Of a DNA stretch of 64,000 bases, positions 44,122-52,096 are shown in pieces. Every line of letters starts with the position of its first letter. Within the stretch, counting starts at the first letter, position 1. The position numbers and the translations under genes are program-made. The stretch is from Proteobacteria bacterium ST_bin12. GTDB taxonomy: Bacteria; Pseudomonadota; Gammaproteobacteria; Burkholderiales; Methylophilaceae. Under the pieces are notes generated by a model, which saw nothing but the letters and a program-made list of their open reading frames with translations, was not told the origin of the DNA and did no database searches. The DNA lies in assembly GCA_002083635.1 (NCBI GenBank), contig MSXP01000005.1:186001-250000 (forward strand), given 5' to 3'.

Positions 44122-45219
44122 ATGGCACTGGTTTCACTACGTCAACTACTAGATCACGCAGCTGAATACGATTACGGCATCCCTGCTTTTAACGTTAACA
44201 ATATGGAACAAGTACATGCGATTATGCAGGCAGCGGACTCCACCAACAGCCCCGTCATTCTGCAAGCTTCCGCTGGTGCGCGACAATATGCAGGCGAGGC
44301 TTTTTTACGACATTTAGTGTTGGCGGCGATTGAATCTTATCCGCATTTGCCTATAGTCATGCATCAGGACCATGGTCATACACCAGCGATTTGTATTCAA
44401 GCCATGCGCTCTGGATTTTCGAGTGTGATGATGGATGGCTCGTTGATGGAAGATGCCAAAACGCCATCTACTTATCAATACAATGTTGATGTTTCCAAAA
44501 AAGTGGTGGAATTCGCGCATGCGATTGGCGTTTCGGTGGAAGCCGAATTAGGCGTGCTTGGCTCATTAGAAACAGGTTTAGCGAGTGAAGAGGATGGCTC
44601 TGGTGCCGAAGGCGTTTTAGACCAATCTCAACTGCTAACAGACCCTGAAGAAGCGGCAGATTTTGTGCAAAAAACAGGTGTTGATGCGTTAGCGATTGCA
44701 ATTGGCACATCGCACGGCGCCTATAAATTCACTAAGCCGCCAACTGGAAAAACGCTATCGATTCAACGTATTAAAGAGATTCATGCGCGCATTCCAAATA
44801 CACATCTGGTGATGCATGGCTCTTCATCTGTACCGCAGGAATGGTTAAAAATCATCAATGCTTACGGCGGCGATATGGGGCAAACTTACGGCGTTCCTGT
44901 AGAAGAAATTGTAGAAGGAATTAAATACGGGGTCCGCAAAGTCAACATCGACACTGATTTACGCATGGCTTCTAGCGGAGCAATTCGGCAGTTTTTTGAG
45001 CAACATAAAAAAGAATTCGACCCTAGAAAATTTTTAACTGCCGCAACTGTTGCCATGCGCGACATTTGCGTAGCGCGTTACGAGGCATTTGGTTCTGCTG
45101 GCCACGCAGACAAAATAAAACCGATTTCTTGCGAGCAAATGGCAGAACGCTATAAAAAAGGCGAGTTAGATGCGATTGTTAAGTCGAGCGCAATTGTAAA
45201 ATCAGGTGCAAAATCATGA
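44122..45219 (+). CDS. fba: Fructose-bisphosphate aldolase, class II
   Basis: The class II (zinc) aldolase cleaves or forms fructose 1,6-bisphosphate. The 365 residues match the CbbA/Fba form of betaproteobacteria: GIPAFNVNNMEQVHAIMQAA near residue 19, the zinc His in HQDHG near 81 with VMMDGSLM near 104, AELGVLGSLE near 143 and VNIDTDLRMA near 276. In methylotrophs with the ribulose monophosphate cycle it feeds the FBP branch and regeneration of acceptor. It overlaps tpiA by 4 bp. Confidence 0.96.
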   Translation: MALVSLRQLLDHAAEYDYGIPAFNVNNMEQVHAIMQAADSTNSPVILQASAGARQYAGEAFLRHLVLAAIESYPHLPIVMHQDHGHTPAICIQAMRSGFSSVMMDGSLMEDAKTPSTYQYNVDVSKKVVEFAHAIGVSVEAELGVLGSLETGLASEEDGSGAEGVLDQSQLLTDPEEAADFVQKTGVDALAIAIGTSHGAYKFTKPPTGKTLSIQRIKEIHARIPNTHLVMHGSSSVPQEWLKIINAYGGDMGQTYGVPVEEIVEGIKYGVRKVNIDTDLRMASSGAIRQFFEQHKKEFDPRKFLTAATVAMRDICVARYEAFGSAGHADKIKPISCEQMAERYKKGELDAIVKSSAIVKSGAKS

Positions 45220-46001
45220 TTGCAAAAAAAAATAGTCGCCGCAAATTAGTGATTGCTAATTGGAAAATGCATGGCGACATTGTTAGTAACGAAACGTTGC
45301 TCAACAAAGTAATGAGTGGCGTTAAGCGCTTTGAAAATGCCGATTATGTGATTTGTCCACCTAACCCCTATCTTTTTCAGGCACGCGAGCTGTTAAGTAA
45401 CACGGATATTGCTTGGGGTGGGCAAAATGTCAATCAGCATGAAAAAGGCGCATTCACTGGCGCGGTGGCGGCACATATGCTTACGGATTTAGGCTGTACC
45501 TATGTGCTACTTGGCCATTCTGAGCGGCGTGTATTGTTTAATGAAACTAACTTAACGGCTGCAGCCAGATTTGATGCTTCTGTTAAAGCTGGTTTAACAC
45601 CTGTGCTGTGCGTGGGCGAAACATTGGCAGAGCATGAGGCGGGATTAACCGAAGTGATTGTCGCTAGCCAAATGGATGCTGTGATGGCGACCTTAAATGA
45701 CCAAAGTTTTGCGGCTGCTATGCAAGTGAATATGGTATTTGCTTATGAACCAGTATGGGCTGTTGGTACTGGCAAAACCGCTACACCCGAACAAGCGCAA
45801 GCCGTGCATGCGTTTATTCGACATCGAATCGCCATGCGCAACTCAGAAGCAGCTGGGCATGTACGTATTATTTATGGCGGCAGCATTAAGGCCAATAATG
45901 CTAAAAAATTATTTGCGATGCCCGATGTAGACGGTGGCTTGGTGGGCGGTGCGTCACTTGCTGCAGAGGAGTTTATTGCGATTTGCAAAGCGGCCAATTA
46001 A
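45216..46001 (+). CDS. tpiA: Triosephosphate isomerase
   Basis: TpiA interconverts dihydroxyacetone phosphate and glyceraldehyde 3-phosphate. The 261 residues show VIANWKMHGD near 14, LLGHSERR near 98 (catalytic His), AYEPVWAVGTGKT near 171 (catalytic Glu) and YGGSIKANNA near 216. Translation is coupled to fba (ATGA overlap). In the usual beta/gamma order tpiA lies beside secG and nuo genes; here it is joined to fba. Confidence 0.97.
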   Translation: MIAKKNSRRKLVIANWKMHGDIVSNETLLNKVMSGVKRFENADYVICPPNPYLFQARELLSNTDIAWGGQNVNQHEKGAFTGAVAAHMLTDLGCTYVLLGHSERRVLFNETNLTAAARFDASVKAGLTPVLCVGETLAEHEAGLTEVIVASQMDAVMATLNDQSFAAAMQVNMVFAYEPVWAVGTGKTATPEQAQAVHAFIRHRIAMRNSEAAGHVRIIYGGSIKANNAKKLFAMPDVDGGLVGGASLAAEEFIAICKAAN

Positions 46002-46018
46002 AGTATTGAATCTCTAAA

Positions 46019-46048
46019 CCGTCATTCCTACGTAAGTAAGAATGACGG
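46019..46048. terminator. Hairpin between tpiA and fbp
   Basis: CCGTCATTC (46019-46027) pairs with GAATGACGG (46040-46048), with a 12-nt loop. It can act for the convergent tpiA and fbp, though no T tract follows. The sequence type (CGTCATTCC) resembles dispersed genomic repeats. Confidence 0.6.
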
Positions 46049-46058
46049 GATATTCAGC

Positions 46059-47054
46059 TTAGCGTTTTTTCTTCTTCGTTGAGTGATAACTGGCGATTCT
46101 ATCAATCTCGTTTTTGCTACCTAACATAATCGGCACACGCTGATGAATTCCAGTCGAATTCACTTCCAATACGCGCTGCACACCTGTAGTAGAGCCGCCA
46201 CCAGCCTGCTCCACAATAAAACTCATCGGGTTTGCTTCATACATCAAACGTAACTTACCCGTTTTGGCTTTAGCATCGCTGGGGTACATAAACACGCCGC
46301 CGCGCACCAAAATACGGTGTACTTCTGCCACCATCGATGCCACCCAGCGCATATTAAAATCCTTATCGCGCTCACCTTCGGTGCCTTGTAAGCACTCATC
46401 AATATAGCGCTGTACTGGCTCTTGCCAGAAACGATAGTTGGACATATTAATGGCAAATTCAGTCGTGTCTTGTGGGATTTGCATATTAGGATGCGTTAAT
46501 ACAAATTGATTGGCTTTTTTATCTAGCGTAAACCCATTTACACCGTTGCCAGTGGTGAATACCAACATAGTTGAAGTACCATACAAAGCATAGCCAGCGC
46601 AGATTTGCTCTGTTCCTGCTTGCAGAAAATCGGCTAATTCAGGCTGGTTATTATTGGCTTTTAATACAGAAAATATAGTGCCGACTGAAATATTGACGTT
46701 CACATTGGATGAACCATCCAGCGGATCAAAACATAGCAAATAATTGCCCTTGTTTGCTTTAGACTTGATTGGGTCAATCACTTCTTCTGACACCATTCCC
46801 GCAATATAACCACTCGCCTGCACGGCTTCTACAAAGATATCATTGGTTATGACGTCCAAGGTTTTTTGCACTTCGCCCTGCACATTTTCACTAGCTAGAC
46901 TACCCATATTGCCTGCAATCGCACCTTCGTCGATTGCAATGGCAATTTTTTTTACGGCCTGCTCAATATCGCTTAATAGTGCACCCAGCGCATCGGCATG
47001 TTCACCCTGCAAATGTTGGGCTAAAAATTCACTTATTGTCATATTTTGTGTCAT
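46059..47054 (-). CDS. fbp: Fructose-1,6-bisphosphatase class I
   Basis: The enzyme hydrolyses fructose 1,6-bisphosphate. The 331 residues show the class I signature: the metal site LLCFDPLDGSSNVNVNISVGTIFSV near residue 107, MVSEEVIDP near 86, and GKLRLMYEANPMSFIVEQAGG near 266. In RuMP-cycle methylotrophs it works opposite to phosphofructokinase and beside aldolase, which fits its position next to fba-tpiA. It is convergent with tpiA and divergent from ybeY (43 bp). Confidence 0.96.
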   Translation of the reverse strand: MTQNMTISEFLAQHLQGEHADALGALLSDIEQAVKKIAIAIDEGAIAGNMGSLASENVQGEVQKTLDVITNDIFVEAVQASGYIAGMVSEEVIDPIKSKANKGNYLLCFDPLDGSSNVNVNISVGTIFSVLKANNNQPELADFLQAGTEQICAGYALYGTSTMLVFTTGNGVNGFTLDKKANQFVLTHPNMQIPQDTTEFAINMSNYRFWQEPVQRYIDECLQGTEGERDKDFNMRWVASMVAEVHRILVRGGVFMYPSDAKAKTGKLRLMYEANPMSFIVEQAGGGSTTGVQRVLEVNSTGIHQRVPIMLGSKNEIDRIASYHSTKKKKR

Positions 47055-47097
47055 CGTTTAATTATATAATCTAAATAGTTAATCCACATTACAAAAC

Positions 47098-47535
47098 ATG
47101 CCTAATCTTCATTTAACGACCCAATTCGCATCAGAGCGCACCAATTTACCCAGCAAACAACAATTTGCAAAATGGGCAAAAGCCGCGCTCAATGTGGATA
47201 CTGAAGTGGCTATTAGAATCGTAGATGAGCAAGAAGGCCGTGAGCTTAACAGTATGTATCGCGGCAAAGATTACGCCACCAATGTGCTCACATTTCCGCT
47301 AACGGAAACGCCGTATTTAATGGGAGATATTATTATTTGCGCGCCAGTGGTTGAATCTGAAGCGCAATTTCAACAAAAATCGCTTGAAGCGCATTATGCG
47401 CATTTAACCGTGCATGGCATATTGCATTTGCATGGTTATGATCACGAAATTGAAGCGCAAGCCGAGTTGATGGAAAGCTTAGAAATTTCTATTTTGGCTA
47501 AATTAGGTTATGCTAACCCCTATCTCGTTATGTAG
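47098..47535 (+). CDS. ybeY: Endoribonuclease YbeY
   Basis: YbeY is a metal-dependent RNase in 16S rRNA 3'-end maturation and ribosome quality control. The 145 residues show NSMYRGKDYATNVLTFPL near 51 and the zinc motif HGILHLHGYDH near 101 (H-x3-H-x5-H). No clear ribosome site precedes the ATG. It is followed by the CorC-like gene after 9 bp. Its usual partner ybeZ is 3.2 kb upstream. Confidence 0.95.
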   Translation: MPNLHLTTQFASERTNLPSKQQFAKWAKAALNVDTEVAIRIVDEQEGRELNSMYRGKDYATNVLTFPLTETPYLMGDIIICAPVVESEAQFQQKSLEAHYAHLTVHGILHLHGYDHEIEAQAELMESLEISILAKLGYANPYLVM

Positions 47536-47544
47536 GACGCCTTA

Positions 47545-48417
47545 ATGGCCAGTGAGTCGGATAATTCAAGCAGTAAAGCCAGTAACAAACCCAGTTTATT
47601 AGAACGTCTAAGCAATTTCTTGCTACGCGAGCCAGAAGATCGTGAGCAGCTTGTTGAGCTGTTGCATGGCGCGTATGAAAATCATTTAATGGATGCAGAC
47701 TCTCTCGCCATGATTGAAGGCGTGCTACAAGTGAGTGAAATGCAAGTACGCGACATCATGATTCCGCGTTCGCAAATGGATGTGATCGACATCACTGACC
47801 CACCTGAAACCTTTATTCCGCATGTGATTGAAACCGCGCACTCGCGCTTTCCTGTGATTGAAGATGACAAAAACGATGTGATTGGCATTTTGCTAGCCAA
47901 AGATTTACTACGCTATTACGCGGGTGAAGATTTTGAAGTGCGCGATATGTTGCGCCCTGCTGTGTTTATCCCTGAATCCAAACGTTTGAATATCTTGCTC
48001 AAAGAATTTCGCAGCAACCGCAATCATATCGCCATTGTGGTGGATGAATACGGCGGCGTGGCGGGTATGGTGACGATTGAAGATGTGCTGGAACAGATTG
48101 TTGGCGATATTGAAGACGAATACGACTACGACGAAGATGAAGACAATATCATTCAAGATGCGCTTGGGCATTACCGCGTTAAAGCCTTAACCGAAATTGC
48201 AGACTTTAACGAAATTGTAGGCACGCAATTTAGCGATGAAGAGTATTCCACCATTGGTGGTTTAGTCGTGAATAAATTTGGGCATTTACCTAAACGTGGC
48301 GATAAAGTAGTGATTGATAATTTAAGCGTATCAGTGCTTAGAGCCGATAGTAGGCGCTTACATTCTATCTTGGTAGAAGTATTGCCAGAAGAGCCCTTTC
48401 CGATTGAATCTGTATAG
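47545..48417 (+). CDS. corC: CBS-domain transporter-associated protein YbeX/CorC
   Basis: A 290-residue CorC/YbeX family protein. A charged N-terminus precedes two CBS domains (VRDIMIPRSQMDVIDI near 70; VVDEYGGVAGMVTIEDVLEQIVGDIEDEYD near 165), followed by a C-terminal CorC_HlyC (transporter-associated) domain. It was named for magnesium/cobalt efflux but is also linked to ribosome metabolism with YbeY. No membrane segment is present. lnt usually follows; here it lies 1.2 kb further on, with a small gene and mscL between. Confidence 0.93.
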   Translation: MASESDNSSSKASNKPSLLERLSNFLLREPEDREQLVELLHGAYENHLMDADSLAMIEGVLQVSEMQVRDIMIPRSQMDVIDITDPPETFIPHVIETAHSRFPVIEDDKNDVIGILLAKDLLRYYAGEDFEVRDMLRPAVFIPESKRLNILLKEFRSNRNHIAIVVDEYGGVAGMVTIEDVLEQIVGDIEDEYDYDEDEDNIIQDALGHYRVKALTEIADFNEIVGTQFSDEEYSTIGGLVVNKFGHLPKRGDKVVIDNLSVSVLRADSRRLHSILVEVLPEEPFPIESV

Positions 48418-48537
48418 TTAAAAATGTTTAATCATCAAATTCCTTATGTTTTATGGGTTAAGTTTTTGTTGAACGATTTCTGTTGAACTAACAGTCTAAT
48501 TTAATCTCTTATCAATTCAATTAATTGGGAGACGACT

Positions 48538-48960
48538 ATGAACAAACTAGTGATGGCTGCTTTACTAACTGCACAAATGTTAGCGTCACCTTTCAGTATG
48601 GCAGATGAAGCGCAAACCATGCCTTTACTGCCTGATGCGCCAATGACAAAAGAAATTCCTACCACTGAAAAAGAATTTGTAAAAGCCATCAATAATTACA
48701 CAAAAGAAGAGATTATTGCGCAACTGGGTGAGCCAGCAAGAGCGGAAGATGTAAAACTAAAAGATAGTGGCAAAGTGGTTGCCTCGATTTGGTATTACCA
48801 TAATATCAATACCGCGCCAGATGGTAGCTACTTTCCAACCACTGAGCTGGATTTTATTGATGGCAAAGTTGTACAAGTGGTTTATTTGAATAACGATGGT
48901 TCAGAACCACAAGAAATTGATAAAACGTATGATGTTCCAAGCGCAGAACCCGCTTTATAG
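48538..48960 (+). CDS. Hypothetical secreted protein, BamE/SmpA-like
   Basis: The protein has 140 residues and a signal peptide (MNKLVMAALLTAQMLASPFSMA). A segment of the form YTKEEIIAQLGEPARAEDVK ... WYY ... ELDFIDGKVVQVVYLN resembles the SmpA/BamE-like fold (a GxP-turn followed by a strand and a W-Y). I do not recognise a close family. GGGAG lies about 7 bp before the ATG. A strong terminator follows. It is probably periplasmic. Confidence 0.75.
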   Translation: MNKLVMAALLTAQMLASPFSMADEAQTMPLLPDAPMTKEIPTTEKEFVKAINNYTKEEIIAQLGEPARAEDVKLKDSGKVVASIWYYHNINTAPDGSYFPTTELDFIDGKVVQVVYLNNDGSEPQEIDKTYDVPSAEPAL

Positions 48961-48987
48961 TAAAAAACTTAACACTAAAAATGTAGC

Positions 48988-49017
48988 AAAAAAAGGACGC
49001 ATATGCGTCCTTTTTTA
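48988..49017. terminator. Terminator between secreted protein gene and mscL
   Basis: The palindromic stem AAAAGGACGCAT/ATGCGTCCTTTT with flanking A and T runs works for both convergent genes. It has the same GGACGC stem as the terminator at 4611. Confidence 0.9.
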
Positions 49018-49063
49018 TTTTCAAATCCAAGCGCTTAATCTAAGCACTCAATATTTGTTTGGC

Positions 49064-49477
49064 TTATTTTTTAAGCGCATCACGAATTTCACGCAATAGC
49101 AAAATATCATCTGGCGTTGCGACTGGGGCTGGTGGCGGTTCTGCTTTTTTCAGCTTGTTTACCATTTTCACCATTTGAAAAATAATAAAAGCTAAAATAA
49201 CAAAATTCAACACAACCGTAATAAAGTTACCATAAGCTAACACGGCGCCTGCTTTTTTTGCCTCAACTAGTGCCATGCCCATTTCTTGGCCATTTAAAGG
49301 GAAATACATATTACTAAAATCAAGCCCGCCAAAAATCTTACCGACGATTGGCATAATAATATCGTTTACCATTGAATCTACAATCTTGCCAAACGCCGCG
49401 CCAATGATGACACCTACCGCTAGGTCCATCACATTGCCTTTACTAATAAAATCTTTAAATTCTGATGCCATACTCAT
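49064..49477 (-). CDS. mscL: Large-conductance mechanosensitive channel MscL
   Basis: MscL opens under membrane tension to release osmolytes. The 137 residues start MSMASEFKDFISKGNVMDLA, with two membrane helices (about 15-45 and 75-100) and a C-terminal helix ending LLREIRDALKK. GGGGAG lies about 8 bp before the chosen ATG (49477). A longer frame from 49522 lacks support. The gene sits between the ybe genes and lnt. Confidence 0.96.
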   Translation of the reverse strand: MSMASEFKDFISKGNVMDLAVGVIIGAAFGKIVDSMVNDIIMPIVGKIFGGLDFSNMYFPLNGQEMGMALVEAKKAGAVLAYGNFITVVLNFVILAFIIFQMVKMVNKLKKAEPPPAPVATPDDILLLREIRDALKK

Positions 49478-49627
49478 TTCATCTCTCCCCAAAAAGTAAA
49501 ATAAAACCACTTTGCCGCACAAGCGATTTAGGGCTAATTTTGTGTAGTTGTCAACGTTTTGCCTAGCAATGTTATAAATAATTGTAAATTGATTACAATG
49601 TGCTATTCACATTATTAACCCATCCCA

Positions 49628-51124
49628 ATGATGCAATTTTTTATTCGATTCGGTTTTGCTGTTCCTTACTTATTAGGTGCATTTGCCGTTTTAGCTTTTG
49701 CGCCTTTTTATATATTCCCTGCCGCGATATTGTCACTCATTGGCATTATTTATTTATGGCTAAAAACAGATTCCGCAAAATCTGCCTTTAAATTGGGCTT
49801 TCAATTTGGATTAGGTTTATATGTTGTCGGCATTTATTGGATTTATATCAGCCTGCACGATTTTGGCGGCATGCCTTGGTGGTTTGCAGGGTTTTCTACT
49901 TTTTGTCTGTGTGCGTTTATGGCGCTATTTGTGGGATTGGTTGGTTATTTCAGCAAACGCTTTGGCTTTTTAATTATCAGCGCGCCTGTTTTGTGGGGAT
50001 TATCAGATTGGGTTCGCAGCTGGATTTTTACGGGTTTTCCATGGTTAACTTTGGGCTACAGCCAGGTTCCGCATAGCCCGCTGGCTGGCTATATGCCGAT
50101 TATTGGCGTGTATGGTGTATCGGTTATCACTGCTTTTATGGCGGCGATTATTGCGTGTTGGTTGGCAAGGGCTAATCATTCTAATCTTTACAAGCGAAAT
50201 GCCATTATTGCTTTAGTTTTAATCATTGTGGCGGGCAATGTATTAAAAGTAGTTGAGTGGTCAACACCTATTGGCAAACCAATCAGTGCTGCGCTCATTC
50301 AAGGTAATATTTCGCAAGATACAAAATGGTCACCCGAAACGGCACAAAATACCATTAACACCTACATTAAAATGGCAACAGCCAGCAAAGCCCAACTCAT
50401 CGTATTACCAGAAACCGCATTACCAGTGATTTCAAGCAGATTAGATGCCAGCATCACAGACACTTTAACTAATCACGCCATGCAAAATAATGGCGATATC
50501 ATTGTGGGATTGGTTGAGTTAAATGAAAAAAGTGGTGAATATTTCAATAGCGCTTTTAGCTTTGGCACTGCGCCTACTCAAACTTATGCCAAAAACCACC
50601 TAGTACCATTTGGTGAATTTATTCCATTAAAACAAGTATTTGGCTGGATTTACCGCGATTGGCTCAATATGCCACTCAGCGATTTATCGCGTGGCGGCAC
50701 GTATCAAACGCCAATGCAATTGGGTAATCAAAAAGTGGCGGTAAATGTCTGTTATGAAGATGTATTTGGTGAAGAAATCATTCAACAATTACCTGATGCC
50801 ACGTTATTAGTGAATATTAGCAATGACGCATGGTATGGCAAATCGTACGCAGCAGACCAGCATATGCAATTTAGCCAAGCACGCGCATTAGAAACTGGGC
50901 GCATGATGCTACGCGCGACCAATACGGGCGCTACTGCGGCGATTGATACGCATGGTTATGTGCTTGCCCATGCGCCGCACGATGTAGAAACCACGCTTGA
51001 TGTACAGGCTCAAGGTTATACAGGCACTACACCTTATGTGCGCTGGGGCAATTGGCCGTTTATTGTGTTTTGTTTTGGGGCTTTACTATTGCTACTTTGG
51101 CGAAAAAGAAGTTTTCTAAGGTAA
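49628..51124 (+). CDS. lnt: Apolipoprotein N-acyltransferase
   Basis: Lnt adds the third acyl chain to lipoproteins at the inner membrane. The 498 residues have six or so N-terminal membrane helices and a C-terminal nitrilase-like domain with catalytic Glu (LPETALP near residue 258), Lys (KNHLVPFGEFIP near 325) and Cys (VNVCYEDVFGEE near 376). It is the end of the common ybeZ-ybeY-corC-lnt order. Confidence 0.95.
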   Translation: MMQFFIRFGFAVPYLLGAFAVLAFAPFYIFPAAILSLIGIIYLWLKTDSAKSAFKLGFQFGLGLYVVGIYWIYISLHDFGGMPWWFAGFSTFCLCAFMALFVGLVGYFSKRFGFLIISAPVLWGLSDWVRSWIFTGFPWLTLGYSQVPHSPLAGYMPIIGVYGVSVITAFMAAIIACWLARANHSNLYKRNAIIALVLIIVAGNVLKVVEWSTPIGKPISAALIQGNISQDTKWSPETAQNTINTYIKMATASKAQLIVLPETALPVISSRLDASITDTLTNHAMQNNGDIIVGLVELNEKSGEYFNSAFSFGTAPTQTYAKNHLVPFGEFIPLKQVFGWIYRDWLNMPLSDLSRGGTYQTPMQLGNQKVAVNVCYEDVFGEEIIQQLPDATLLVNISNDAWYGKSYAADQHMQFSQARALETGRMMLRATNTGATAAIDTHGYVLAHAPHDVETTLDVQAQGYTGTTPYVRWGNWPFIVFCFGALLLLLWRKRSFLR

Positions 51125-51155
51125 AATTAGACTTTTCGTTTAAGCAATATTAATC

Positions 51156-52094
51156 ATGGTATTGACCTTTCAGCAAATCATTTTAACTTTACAGCAATAC
51201 TGGGATAAGCAAGGCTGCGCTTTGCTGCAACCCTACGATATGGAAGTCGGCGCAGGTACTTCGCACACTGCCACTTTTTTGCGCGCATTAGGCCCAGAGC
51301 CGTGGAAAGCCGCTTACGTACAGCCAAGCCGCCGCCCAAAAGATGGCCGTTATGGCGAAAACCCGAATCGTTTGCAGCATTATTACCAATACCAAGTGGT
51401 GCTAAAACCCGCGCCCGCCAATATTTTAGAGCTGTATTTAGGTTCACTTGAGGCGCTTGGTTTTGATTTAAAACAAAATGACATCCGCTTTGTAGAGGAC
51501 GACTGGGAAAACCCGACCTTGGGCGCATGGGGTTTAGGTTGGGAAGTCTGGCTCAATGGCATGGAAGTCACGCAATTTACCTACTTCCAGCAAGTGGGCG
51601 GCATCAATTGCAAGCCAATCACGGGTGAAATTACTTACGGCTTAGAACGTTTAGCCATGTATCTGCAAGGCGTAGATAGCGTCTACGATCTGCAATACTC
51701 TGAAAACGTAAAATACGGCGATGTGTTCCACCAAAACGAGGTAGAGCAATCGACTTATAACTTTGAACACTCTGATGTCGATTTTCTATTTACCGCTTTT
51801 ATCGCGCATGAAAAACAAGCACAAAACCTAGTTGAGCAAAAACTCGCCCTGCCCGCTTATGAGCAGGTATTAAAAGCCGCACATACCTTTAACTTGCTGG
51901 ATGCGCGCGGCGCAATTAGCGTGACTGAGCGCGCTGCTTATATTGGTAAAATCCGCAACATCGCGCGTGCCGTTGCCGCTAGTTACCTTGATAGCCGCGC
52001 AAGATTAGGCTTCCCGATGGCGCCTAAAAATTGGGCCGATGAAGTATTGGTCGGTCTAGAAAAGTTAGAGTCAGCAAAGAAAGCAGCAGCATAA
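51156..52094 (+). CDS. glyQ: Glycine--tRNA ligase alpha subunit
   Basis: The catalytic alpha chain of the alpha2-beta2 glycyl-tRNA synthetase. The 312 residues match GlyQ closely: TFQQIILTLQQYWDKQGCAL at the start, EVGAGTSHTATFLRALGPEPW near residue 31, VQPSRRPKDGRYGENPNRLQ near 55 and ARAVAASYLDSRARLGFP near 270. glyS follows after 2 bp. Confidence 0.97.
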   Translation: MVLTFQQIILTLQQYWDKQGCALLQPYDMEVGAGTSHTATFLRALGPEPWKAAYVQPSRRPKDGRYGENPNRLQHYYQYQVVLKPAPANILELYLGSLEALGFDLKQNDIRFVEDDWENPTLGAWGLGWEVWLNGMEVTQFTYFQQVGGINCKPITGEITYGLERLAMYLQGVDSVYDLQYSENVKYGDVFHQNEVEQSTYNFEHSDVDFLFTAFIAHEKQAQNLVEQKLALPAYEQVLKAAHTFNLLDARGAISVTERAAYIGKIRNIARAVAASYLDSRARLGFPMAPKNWADEVLVGLEKLESAKKAAA

Positions 52095-52096
52095 GC

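Noticed and set aside
46019..46048. Hairpin after tpiA as part of a repeat array
   Set aside because: Only one copy is seen in the window, so it is listed as a possible terminator.
49600..49791. Plus-strand frame overlapping the start of lnt
   Set aside because: Out of frame with lnt, which has all catalytic residues; it is a shadow.
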